Made by a program: the position numbers and the translations under genes | In this document: piece after piece, positions 12,511 through 23,164 of the stretch | Layout: every line of letters begins with the position of its first letter | Position numbering within the stretch: position 1 is the first letter of the stretch | Notes under the pieces: model-generated | What the model saw: only the letters and a program-made list of their open reading frames with translations | Told to the model about the DNA's origin: nothing | The model's database searches: none | Source: Panax quinquefolius | Taxonomy: Eukaryota > Streptophyta > Magnoliopsida > Apiales > Araliaceae | Direction: 5' to 3' | DNA: 64,000 bases | NCBI GenBank assembly: GCA_020205615.1 | Contig: CM035169.1 | Location: forward strand, 21,242,540 to 21,306,539

Positions 12511-13283
12511 ACTATAATTATTTTTGAGGTATTTTTGAACATGGATAAAACAAAGTACTAATCCTTAATCCTTAATCCTTGTCATTTTGTTTCACTGGAT
12601 TCATTTCTTTAAAAATATATTTTTCATCATCCTCGGCCTTAAATGATGATATTATTGAATATCTTTGGCACGTAGTAAAAAAGATGAATGATTTCTGAAG
12701 AATATCTTTGCCCGTAGTAAAAGATGAACATGTGTTTTAGATGAACATGACTAATCGATGAATATCTTTGCCCGATTTATTTAACTTTTAAATTTATACA
12801 TGTAAGATAGTAGTTTGCATTCTCTACTTAACTCTTCTAATGAATTATTATTTTCATTTGTGAATATTGATTTAAAATTTATCGCTATTGTATTCTATTA
12901 GATTTTTTCCGTTGAAGACTAACGATAATTTGTCAGATATTATCTTAGTCATAATATTTTTTAGGGCTAGTTGAGCTCATCCTTTTCCCTGTTTGTTCCA
13001 TTTTTCTTCTCGGGAGGCAAGAATATATAATGAGCATCGCAGTCTGGGGTATGGAATGAAAGTTCTAGAGAGAGTTATTTAGTAGTCCTCACCATTTTTA
13101 TAAAATAATGTATCAATAAATATGATGAGAATTTATCCGAGTATAGATATTGTCTGTAAGATAATATTTGTATTCAAACTCACGCTTTATTGTTGGAATA
13201 ATAAAGTTGTAGTTGTTTCGCACCTATGTATTAACAACTCGTAATGGGTGATGTATACCTATTTTGGGGGCGTCGCCATATGT

Positions 13284-13847
13284 AATCAAACCTCTCCTCG
13301 ACATAACTTTCAGACATCGCCAATAATGTTATCTAATAATATTATTCAAATAATATGAATTATTGATCCGATAATGGAAATATCATATGCGTTGACAATT
13401 ATCGAAAGCAACAATAATATAAGATATCAACGCAAAGAATTATTGAATCAATAAAATAAAATATTAAACAAGAATTACTATAACAATTATTAAAAGGCTT
13501 TCACGTTAATCAATAATTCAAAAATAATGTGCAATACCAGGTGCCATCTTGCAACAACGCCAGACATTTTACTTTACCCAACCGTATTCCAACAAGTTGT
13601 TAATCTGAATAATTACGCCTCGTTATTTATAAAAACTCAAATTTGTCATTTTCTTCATCCCAAGCGGTTATTACACGATCAAACTAATATTCCCCGACAA
13701 CAATGAATATTTTATAACCATTTTCATGATTTTGAAAAAAAATTCATATATCACTTTAACTTTAATTTTTTTATCAATTTAACCATTTATGAATAGTAAT
13801 TATAAAAAAATTGAATACTTTTATTTTATAAAATTAAGGGTCTTACA
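13284..13847 (-). mobile_element. LTR-B (minus), right part
   Basis: Continuation of the LTR-B fragment at 403-1038 after the nested insertion. It matches 44613-45250 in order (AACCTYTCCT, GCCAATAATG, TATCAACGCAAAGAATTATTGAAT, then the CCATTTAT segment) and ends GGGTCTTACA at 13847, the complement of the TGTAAGACCC LTR start. Confidence 0.7.
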
Positions 13848-14097
13848 AATATTATTTTGTATATATAGAGAAACTCCCTCACTTTGGGAAGGGGTAAAAT
13901 GCAAATGTGACCAACGAAACTTTAGAGATTTTGGATATCGAGCCCTTTTTTTTGGTCAACGATTTTGAGCCCTTTTCTATTAAAAATTTGGACTTTGAGC
14001 CCACTTTGCAGATACGCGTTGATTTACTCACGTGGATTTTTTTATTTTTATTTTACATGTGGCATATATGACGTGGCGCATATTGAATTTTATTCCA
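13848..14097. other. Non-coding stretch with short internal repeats
   Basis: No gene is recognised. GAGCCCTTTT and GAGCCCACTTT recur in tandem (13936-14005), giving degenerate direct repeats of about 35 bases. The open frame 13965-14345 ends in a long Asn run made by a TAA microsatellite and is not considered coding. Confidence 0.5.
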
Positions 14098-14257
14098 AAA
14101 ATTTGTTGTTGCTAAGATTGGATCTCCAGACCTCTCGCTCAAATTTCAATCCAATCATCGCTTCTAAACTACACAAGTTAGCTGTTATATTTTCGCAAGG
14201 ATTATACTTTATAACTGAACAAATAATTTCCCCCAAATTAAATAATAATAATTATAC

Positions 14258-14313
<56 letters not shown>

Positions 14314-15190
14314 TAAGAACAATTTTTAAAAGAAAAGTTTTTTAAAAAATTATTTTTTAAAAGCAGCTTTTAAAAAAAATGATTTTTTTAAAAGAGATTT
14401 TTTTAAAAAACAGTTTTCTATAAAAAAAGATTTTTACAAAACAGGTTATTTTAAAAAAACAGATTTTTTTAAAAAAAAAACATATTTTTTAAAAAACATA
14501 TTTTTTTTAAAAACATATTTTTTAAAAAAACAGATTTATTTAGGAAAACCGATTTTTAAAAAGCAGGTTTTTTTTAAAAACAGCTTTTTTAAAACACATA
14601 TTTTTAAAAAAGGTTTTTTTAAAAACAGTTTTTTTTTAAAACACAGATTTGTAAAAAAAAATCTGTTTTTTTTAAAATCTGTATTTTTTTGTTTTATTTT
14701 ATTATATTTTTGTTATTTTTAAAACTTTAAAATGTTACTTTTTTATTTTTAAAAGCTGTTTTTGTTATTTTATTATGTTTTTAAAAATCTGTGTTTTTAA
14801 AAAAAATCCGCTTTTAAAAATAACTGTTTTTTAAAAATCTGTTTTTTAAAATAACTTTTTAAAAATAAAATATGTGTTTTTAAAATAAATCTGTTTTTTT
14901 TTAAAATAAAATATGTTTTTATAAAAAAATCTGTTTTTTAAAATATGTTTTTTTAAAAAAACCTGTTTTAAAAAATCTGTTTTTAAAAAAAAGCCTTTTT
15001 TAAAAATAAAATCTGCTTTTAAAAAAACTGTTTTTTTTAAAATCTTTTTTTGTAAAAAATTCTTTGTTCGGTTATAAAGTATAATCCTTGCGAAAATATA
15101 ATAGCTAACTTGTGTAGTTTGGGTGGTAAGTTGGATTTAAATTTGAGTGGGAGGTTTGGAGATTGAATCTTAGCAACAACAATGTATATC
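14098..15190. repeat. 1.1 kb imperfect inverted repeat with TTTAAA/CAG-rich core
   Basis: The left outer arm (about 14105-14225: TTGTTGTTGCTAAGATT, then CTACACAAGTTAGCT and TCGCAAGGATTATACTTTAT) is repeated in reverse complement at about 15060-15185. Between the arms, the left half is built of TTTTTTAAAAACAG-like units and the right half of CTGTTTTTTAAAA-like units, so the core is also self-complementary. The symmetry centre is near 14650 (CACAGATTTGTAAAAAAAAATCTG). A TAA microsatellite sits only in the left half. Arms have diverged, so a simple read-fold artefact is less likely. No coding frame is credible. Confidence 0.75.
14258..14311 (+). repeat. (TAA)n microsatellite
   Basis: About 18 TAA units lie inside the left arm of the large inverted repeat, with no counterpart in the right arm. 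Confidence 0.9.
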
Positions 15191-16056
15191 TCCATATTTA
15201 AAATGTGATTCTTCAACAAAAGGGGCATTGGATAAAAATTAAATGAAAAAAAATTGTTTGATAACTATCATGTCTAAAACATTTAAATGATAAAATTTTA
15301 TTATTTTACCTATCTGAAAAAATTCAAAGTTGTTATAAATTTATTTAATATTACTTAATCTGATAGTTAATATTTTTTTAATTTTTTTACTTTATTGAGC
15401 TCAATCATCTAACCGATGCTCTTTTTTTTTTCAAAACAAACGCACTTAATGGTTGACCGATTCAGCCATTCAGATGTATTCAGTCCTAAACAAACAGTCT
15501 TAAAATCCGATTAAAATTTTACTGCTTTTTTTATATCTATTTTTCATTTTTGTCAAATTAGTTTATGTCGTATGATTTTTAATTTTTTTTATATAATCTC
15601 TTTTCATTTAATTAAAATAACAGATTTTCAGTTACCTTATTGAAATGAAGAAGTATGATGAATAATCCATGAATGTAATTTTTTGATTTTACCATAATTT
15701 ATTTATTTTATTATTATAATAAAATAAATTGTTACACACGCATTATGTCTGTTCCAGTGATTAAGTTAATTTATAAAAGAAGTACTCCTATTAATTTACA
15801 ATATAAAAATATTATTTCACAATAGTTCTCTAACATAAGAGTAAAATTCATTTAATATTTACATTATATAAAAAATCTCGAATAGTTGACAAGAAGTATA
15901 CGGCTCACACAATTTTTATGTGAGCGTCATTTAATAAATTTCAAAATATTACAAAATTACGCTATTAATATATTTATTTATACACGCAATGATATCAAGT
16001 TCAAACTTTCTTCAAATAAAGTAGATGAAATGAACCAAGAACGATCCGGTTATAAT
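15191..16056. other. AT-rich intergenic DNA with MITE-like segment
   Basis: At about 15225-15505 the phrases TTGTTTGATAACTA, AATGATAAAATTTTATTATTTTACC, CCATTCAGATG and CCTAAACAAACAG resemble non-autonomous hAT-type miniature elements common in eudicots. A related segment occurs in the last intron of the MUB gene near 62850. The rest is AT-rich without a recognised feature. The 68-codon frame at 15886-16092 runs into a hairpin and is not credible. Confidence 0.35.
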
Positions 16057-16124
16057 GACGATTTTTTCTGTCGTTATAAGATAAAAAATTGATTTTTTAT
16101 GCTATAGCGACAGAAAAAATCGTC
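16057..16124. repeat. 68-bp hairpin (palindrome)
   Basis: GACGATTTTTTCTGTCG (16057-16073) is followed by its exact reverse complement CGACAGAAAAAATCGTC (16108-16124). The bases between, including ATAAAAAATTGATTTTTTAT, are themselves nearly self-complementary, so the whole forms a near-perfect hairpin. GACGATTTTTTCTGTCG-type palindromes resemble subterminal repeats of plant DNA transposons, by recall only. A small-RNA hairpin is an alternative. Confidence 0.75.
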
Positions 16125-16427
16125 AATCGGTTCGTTATTTTAGTTCGTTGGAGTAGCGGACTGATGGTATCAAGTGTCATATCTTATATTTTTTAGATGA
16201 TAAGGACCCCTTTTTTTATGGAACAATGACATATTATAGTACATTTTTAAAAATAATTACAAAAATCATACATTCATAAAATAATTACAAAAATAATACA
16301 CTTTTTCATATTTATTTATAATATTAGTACAACTAGAATTCCTTAATTTAGGGAAACGTGTGAATATCTGTTGTTAACCCTTCTTTTTCTCTAATTATTT
16401 TCTGGATCTATCTTTTTAAAACACTGT

Positions 16428-18842
16428 TGAGACGCCCCCAAAATTAGGTATACGTCACCCATCTTGGGTCGCCACTTACATGGTACATAAATTCAAATAC
16501 AACTTACTAATATAACTGCTGTAGGTATAATACGACATAAATCGTGAGTTTGAATACAAATATTGTCTACTAGATATTATACAAACTCAAAAGGAGTCCT
16601 CATTACAACTATTATCACACTATTTCACATAATAGTGAGGACTACTAATGCTATCCTTCGGACCATTACTTCGCTCCCCGACTCGTCTCAAATTTATGTT
16701 CTCATTTTCAAGAGAATAAATGAAAGAAAGAAAGGGTGAGCTCAACTAGCCCAAAGAAGAAATATTATGACTAAGATAATGCGTAATAAATTATCATTAG
16801 CCTTCAACACCGTTAAACCGATAAAATACAATAGACAAACCGGTTTAACTGCAATGGAATAAACAATCTATTAAAAGAGTCAAGTAGAGAGAATAAAGTC
16901 TACTATCTTTTAGGTTTTAAAAGGTTTTCATCAATTTTTATCACGAGACTCAAACTTAATAAATAAACCACCACATCTAATCATCCCTCGCATACTACTG
17001 GCCAAGGATTTTCATCAAATTATCAATGGTCACGACTATACCGAATCACCCCCGGTCATAATCATACCAAAAACTATCCATCATCGTGCATTATGTGCCA
17101 TCGAGGACTTTTGTCACATCATTTATATCAAGTCATGATTATACCGAATGATCCCTCGGTCATAATCATACTAAGTTCATCTATGGACGTAAGCCAAAGA
17201 TAACATAATATAACATGAGGATGATGACAATGACATAGTAATTCAATAAAACAAGTTCAAGAATTATTTAATCCATGAATTATTAACGCCCAAATTGTCA
17301 ACATGACATCTGTTTTCAGAGAGTAAAATTCAAGAATGATCGGAAGAATATTTCCATGAAAAGATATTGGATGAAACGCAAATATCAAGGATATTCTACT
17401 AATTTCATGGAGTATAGAAGTCAAAGTTTTAACCAACCGGGTATAATAAAGAATGGAATAACAAAAGAAATCACCATGCACGCGTATTTCAGATGGCAAA
17501 GTTATTCCAATGTAATAATAATAACGGAACCAGTCGTGAAATTCACACCGGCACAGGATGTTCCAATGTAATAATAAAGATGGAACCAGATCCTGTAAAA
17601 CACATGATAGAATATTCCAACGGAGAATGATAAAAGCGGAACCAGTCCGGTGTAAAACACATGCATGTGATGTTCCAAATGAATAATAAAAGCGGAACCA
17701 GTCCTGTAAAACACATGCATGTGATGTTCCAATGTAATAATGAAGAATGTCACCAAGTATGTGGTAAATCGCAGATACAAAGTTATTCCAATGTAATAAT
17801 AAGCAATGGAATAACATAAGGATTTCACCAAGTATAGGTATGTCGCGATACAAAAGTTATGTATAGGGTATGCCACTTTTTACAAAAGTTATTCCAATGT
17901 AATGATAATGAATGGAATAATGTAAGTTCTCTTCAAGAAGAAAGAATAACACCCTCACCGTAAAAGAACTGAATATAGAAGTAGTGAAGTAGCGTAATAC
18001 TCTTCTTCTTTCTATAACTTTCTCCCTATAGCTTCTCTCTATAATTCTCTCTCAGAGTTTCAATGAATTCGTAAGAAAATAATGAAGGAATGAGCTTCTA
18101 TTTATAGGAAAATGGAATGCATAAGAATTAATCCATGAACGGTCCAGATTGATTTACTTTAATCTGACGGTCCATATTTAAAGAAAAATCTTTTAAATAA
18201 AATATAATATATTCTATTTATATAAAAACATTTTACTATGCAAACACTATGCAATACTATGCAAAACACTATGCAAAAATACTATGCAACACTATGCATA
18301 ATAAAATATAATATATTCTATTTATAGAATAACTTTAATAAAGTATTCTATTTTATATAAAAGATGTTTCGCTTTTATTACGTTAATAATACTTAATAAA
18401 ACAAAACGTCATTATCGCTATAATAATTCATATTATTAATCGAACAATAATGGAATCAAACTGAGTGACTTCTCACATAAGCATCAATAATCAATACCGT
18501 GTGCTACTTATGCAACCACACGACATCGCACTTTTACTACCGAGTAGTTCAACAAGAACTACAGTAAAACTTCCGCCGTTATTTCAATAAAATATTTTTG
18601 TCGTTTTCTTTCAATCCGACAATAATTACATTGTGGGGTCCACCAATGATTGAGTTATAGATGAATATTCCCCGTTAAACCAAATATTCCCCACCAATCT
18701 AATATAATATAACCACTTGCATATTTTGTAAAATTTATAAATACTACCCACAACTATAATATTTATCTCAAATTCACACCATAATATTAAAAATTATTTC
18801 GATAAAATTTAAATCTTTATTGATAAAATCTGGGGTCTCACA
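16428..18842 (-). repeat. E3 3' LTR (LTR-A, 2415 bp)
   Basis: Starts TGAGACGCCCCC (complement of the LTR end) and ends GGGGTCTCACA (complement of the LTR start). It contains the inverted R/U5 tandem repeats (17500-17890) and the complement of the TATA box near 18100. The 198-codon frame at 17257-17853 on - arises from those repeats and is not a gene. Confidence 0.88.
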
Positions 18843-18942
18843 ATCTCCCCTCCTTATGGAATTTTGCCCTCGAAATTAGGGTACGTACTTGGTATGATAA
18901 GAGATGAGGATACCTTGAATACCTTTATCGTTAAAAATATTA

Positions 18943-19280
18943 CATTCATCTTCGCAATCCGGCCAAAGATATTCATTAACAATTCATCTTTGCACTACAG
19001 GCCAAAGATATACAATTGTAAAACTAATAATGCTGAGACGCAGCTTAATAGTATCACGACCACGAATTATCCATGCACCACTGGCCAAGGATATTCGTGT
19101 TTTCAATTATGGTCATGATTATACCGAATAATCCTTGGTCATAATCATACCAAGTCTATCAATGCACTACTACTAAAGATGACTTTTACCACATCCATGA
19201 ATTAATATTTCATTCTTTGAGACTCATTTCAATAATTAATCCATATCATCGAATCATCCCCGCACTACGTGCCAAGGATA
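18943..19280 (-). repeat. LTR-like segment inside E3
   Basis: CATCTTTGCACTACAGGCCAAAGATAT, ATTATCCATGCACCACTGGCCAAGGATATTCG and the GGTCATGATTATACCGAATAATCC motifs match the variable middle part of LTR-A/LTR-B (compare 33000-33290 and 43180-43330). E3 thus carries a piece of LTR inside its internal region, and the 57-bp array grew out of this motif. Confidence 0.6.
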
Positions 19281-20203
19281 TTCATTAAGTATCACGACCA
19301 CAAATTATCCATGCACTACTACCAAAGATAATGTGTATTCATTAAGATCACGACCACAAATTATCCCGCACTACTACCAAAGATAATTGTGTATTCATTA
19401 AGATATCACGACCACAAATTATCCATACACTACTACCAAAGATAATTGTGTATTCATTAGTATCACGACCACAAATTATCCATGCACTACTACCAAAGAT
19501 AATTGTGTATTCATTAAGTATCACGACCACAAATTATCCATGCACTACTACCAAAGATAATTGTGTATTCATTAGTATCACGACCACAAATTATCCATGC
19601 ACTACTACCAAAGATAATTGTGTATTCATTAGTATCAACGACCACAAATTATCCATGCACTACTACCAAAGATAACTGTGTATTCATTAGTATCACGCGA
19701 CCACAATTATCCATGTACTACTACCAAAGATAATTGTGTATTCATTAAGATCACGACCACAAATTATCCATGCACTACTACCAAAGATAATTGTGTATTC
19801 ATTAGTATCACGACCACAAATTATCCATGCACTACTACCAAAGATAATTGTGTTTTCATTAATATCACGACCACAAATTATCCATGCACTACTACCAAAG
19901 ATAATTGTGTATTCATTAGTATCACGACCACAAATTATCCATGCACTACTACCAAAGATAACGTGTATTCATTAGTATCACGACCACAATTATCCATGCA
20001 CTACTACCAAAGATAATTGTGTATTCATTAGTATCACGACCACAAATTATCCCCGCACTACTACCAAAGATAATTGTGTATTCATTAGTATCACGACCAC
20101 AAATTATCCACGCACTACTGTACCCAAAGATAATTGTGTTTTCATTAGTATCACGACCACAAATTATCCATGCACTACTACCAAAGATAATTGTGTATTC
20201 ATT
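19281..20203. repeat. 57-bp tandem repeat array (about 16 copies)
   Basis: The unit contains TATCACGACCACAAATTATCC, CATGCACTACTACCAAAGAT and AATTGTGTATTCATTAG. Successive CGACCACAA starts fall every 55-60 bases (for example 19351, 19409, 19466, 19523, 19581, 19639). Because 57 is divisible by 3, the array leaves repetitive open frames in several frames. These carry no domain and are not coding. There are no spacers between units. The ancestral unit is present once or twice in the LTRs (33010-33090). Confidence 0.92.
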
Positions 20204-20330
20204 TACTAGTTATGATTATACCGAACAATCCTCGGTCATAATCATACCAAGTCCATCTATGCACTATGAGCCACGTATTGACTTTCAACATAATATAAAA
20301 TGAGGATAATGATATAAAGAATCAATCAAA

Positions 20331-21840
20331 TGAGATAAAGGATAAATATTAAACATTTATAATATAATTTATCCAGATTCAAGAATATCCCCATGTTATC
20401 AATCACTTAATAATCTCATAATCTAATAACATTAATATTATAATAATATTTTAATCACTTAAATTTATAAACAATTTATCTCAATTGTTTACGCTTTTAC
20501 CATATAATGCATTTAATCATTCAAAATGCCATACTCATAAAATATCATCACCAATTATCAAATCCTCATCAAAAAAAATATGCATATATTCTATATAGGA
20601 TTCTCTAGCCATAAAATCCTATTTTCAACTTTGTTACTTCACATAACATATTTAACTCATATGTTCAGAATTAAACTATTTTCATGAAAAATACCAAATT
20701 AGTCCCAAAAATATTTCTTTTCTGGGATTTAGCATAATATAGTCCCATAATGAAAATATATTTTCTCGGAATTTTTAAAATTCATTTACTATTTTTCAAA
20801 AATCAATTTCTAATTAATTCCTTAAGAAATTAGCTACCTCAAGTTTAACTCCAAAAATTCCCAAATCTTGGCAGGATCTTACACATGTTAACGTGAGCTT
20901 CTAGTTTAAATTTCATGGTCATCTGAGTTATAGAACTCGGTTATATAGTTTTAAATTTGAAAATCCTAAATATTGAAATAGTCATAACTTGCTCATTTTA
21001 AGTCGAATGAGCTCATTTTTGGACAGGAGGTACTTTATACCATATACCTTTATGTCCCAAAAGGCCAGAATTTTTTCTCATAATTTAAGTGGCCGAAACA
21101 GTCCCTTAAAGTTTCTGGGCAGTAGCATTTTCGAAATTTACAACTTTGGCCTCCTTTGCTAAAATCAGTCCACACAAAAATCTACAACACCTTTTCCAGT
21201 AATTCCACTTGGATTAGTTAGGTAACTCATAGATCTAACTCTAGGACTTGACCACACTCAAAAATTCAAAATATAATAGGAGATATGGTCAATTGAATTT
21301 CATGTTACGTTTTTCACCAAAATCGATTTTCAACTCTTTGTGATTTCTAAGAAACTTTCATGTTTTCACATACTAACCAACATGACTCATCATAAAACTT
21401 ACTAATACTTCATATACCCATGATTTTCATCAGTTCTATACTTTTATTATGACTTTCATCATAATCCTCGTAAACAGATCCTTTTAGTTGAAGAAATATT
21501 TGAGGGTTTAAGAAATGGATTTTGTCTTTGGGGTCAATACAAAATTTGATTTCACGTTCTAGGGTAGGCTAGAAGTCTTCAAGAATACGCCAAGAAATTT
21601 ATTAATGATAGAAATATCATTCAAAATCATTATTCTCGTCCAAGACTTGGATAAGACGTCACATTAATACCAACCATTGACTTCTATCCCTTAACCTGGA
21701 TAGCACCTCACAATGATACCTATCAACTTGCCATCTTCAGTCATGACGTCGCCTACAGAAAGTCTGGCTTCGGTGCTTCCACACAAGGAAGTCAACAACA
21801 AAAGGATCGGGCTCTTTACTTATGGCTTGATATAACAGTG
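20331..21840 (-). other. E3 internal non-coding DNA, possibly captured LTR-like sequence
   Basis: No coding domain seen. On the minus strand, phrases such as TAAGGGACTGTTTCGGCC (about 21085-21110) and the surrounding text resemble the kind of sequence found in other plant Gypsy LTRs. The segment may therefore be a captured piece of an unrelated element. This is recall-based and weak. Confidence 0.35.
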
Positions 21841-22270
21841 ATTAACTTTAGGATTTGGTTACTTTGAATTCAGATATAAAAGTTGGTTAGGAATATGAAA
21901 GCTAACAACCTTACAAAAAGAATAATGAGTAGTTAATCAATCGTTTTCAAAAATTACCTCAAAGGCAAGTATTTTCAAAGAGATAAGATCGACAGGTAAC
22001 GTGAAAGTGTTTATTTGAAACAACAAGATTAATAAACAGTGGGGGTAACGAAGGTTCCTACTAACGAAGTTTCAACCAATAAGTCAAAGTTTAACTTCTT
22101 CGTAATCAAATTTAAACGTTGAACACAATTAGGTGAAATAAAATAGTGGGTAGAACTTGTATTGAATAAAGTATAGACTTCAGATTAATTTATAATTAAC
22201 TTACCCGTAATAACTTCGCTCGGGTTTTCTAAATAAACGCCTCGCTTAAATTACCGAAGTTTGACTTTTT
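21840..22270 (-). pseudogene. E3 decayed protease region
   Basis: The reverse complement runs parallel to the protease region of E1 and E2: GGTAAGTTAATTATAAA, TCTACCCACTATTTTATTTC (in place of the DTGSTHSF codons), CAACGTTTAAATTTGAT, and the TTGACTTATTGGTTGAAAC stretch. The catalytic DTG is no longer encoded (the family DTGS reads NTSS). It is much more diverged from E1 and E2 than they are from each other, which fits a non-autonomous lineage without selection on pol. Confidence 0.6.
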
Positions 22271-23151
22271 ACTATAGGTACATTCCACCCTTAAGTGCTT
22301 CTTCACATTCCCGATCCATGATTTGAATCATTATTCTCGATCCATATCGAATTCGGGTCGACCGCTACGCATATTGTGGTAATTCAATTCGATGTTCGGG
22401 TTCTCCCAATTGTCGTCCAAAAAGCAAAGTCCATTTTATCTATTTTGGCTTTATTGGATCGGACGTCTTTTTTCTACACTATCAACGCGTTTGTGTGCCT
22501 TTTACCCATGCACCGCCTATTCTCCTTCGTTCGATTGTTTCTTCTTTTAGTTGATCTTTGATTTTTAAATTCTCGATTCCAACTTTAATATCTTACACCT
22601 CGCCAAGGCGTGATTTTGTTCGAGCATCACATATCGGGTAACCCAATTTTGAATTGTTGTATCCCTTTGTTCCACGATCGTTTTGTTGCTTCTTCAACCT
22701 CGTTCTTCTAGCTCACTTAACACGATTTTGTAATTCTAAGTTTTGATCATAAATTTCTTCTAACCAATTCTCCCTCAGTTCTCTCTTCTTTTTTCTTCTT
22801 CCTCACTCTCACCGCTACCTCCGCAACTAGCTCAGGTGCAACAATTAGTTCTTCATTTACTACATGGATATCTCTAATTTGTTCCTCGTCTCGACGACCT
22901 TTGCATTAACTCCGATTAGTGATTAAAGGTGTCACAACGGTCCACATTCACTCCATTGTGAATATTTTCATTTGCCATTTCCAAACACCGCCACAACATA
23001 TAAGGGTTAATTAATATATCAAATATTATCCCTATACTCGACCGATCAATTAAATACCAAATAAACTTAGGTAGGTCATACTAGCGAAGGAATTTCCCGC
23101 TCTCCCTCCTAGTTCTTATCTCACATCTTAGCCAGGGGATCATATCCCTAA
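22271..23151 (-). other. E3 leader and gag remnant
   Basis: On the minus strand the region after the primer-binding site matches the E1/E2 leader (GATATGATC, then GAACTAGGAGGGAGAGCGGG and TTCCTTCGCTAGTATGAC) for about 100 bases. It then becomes a purine-rich sequence with no intact frame. A gag of the E1/E2 type is not recognisable. Confidence 0.5.
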
Positions 23152-23164
23152 GCTCGATACCAAC
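23152..23164 (-). other. E3 primer-binding site
   Basis: GCTCGATACCAAC, the complement of GTTGGTATCGAGC, directly abuts the 5' LTR. It resembles an initiator-methionine tRNA site, with AAAGC changed to CGAGC. Confidence 0.6.

Larger units (their letters stand above)
1039..13278 (+). mobile_element. Solo LTR-B (plus), split by retrotransposon E1
   Basis: The LTR starts at about 1039 (CAGAAGACCCC, where the family consensus has TGTAAGACCCC) and ends at 13278 (GGGGGCGTCGCCA). Flanking 5-bp sequences are TAGGT (1034-1038) and TATGT (13279-13283), a target duplication with one mismatch. On both sides the interrupted minus LTR-B is collinear with the undisrupted copy near 44610. E1 occupies 2822-12510, so the LTR itself is 1039-2821 plus 12516-13278, about 2.5 kb. 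A TATA-like TATAAATA lies near 2377. No internal region is present, so this is a solo LTR. Confidence 0.75.

Noticed and set aside
13965..14345. 126-codon open frame with poly-Asn end
   Set aside because: The Asn run is the TAA microsatellite, and the frame sits in the arm of an inverted repeat with no similarity to known proteins.
17257..17853. 198-codon minus-strand open frame
   Set aside because: It lies entirely in the R/U5 tandem repeats of an LTR, reads HACVLQDWFRFYY-type repeats, and a similar chance frame recurs at 23977-24540 in the other E3 LTR.
19281..20203. CRISPR-like array
   Set aside because: The units are contiguous with no unique spacers, in a plant retrotransposon. It is an ordinary tandem repeat.
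19448..20303. Repetitive open frames (NYPCTTTKDNCVFIS units)
   Set aside because: The 57-bp period is a multiple of three, so any stop-free unit gives long frames in several registers. There is no domain, start context or codon signal.
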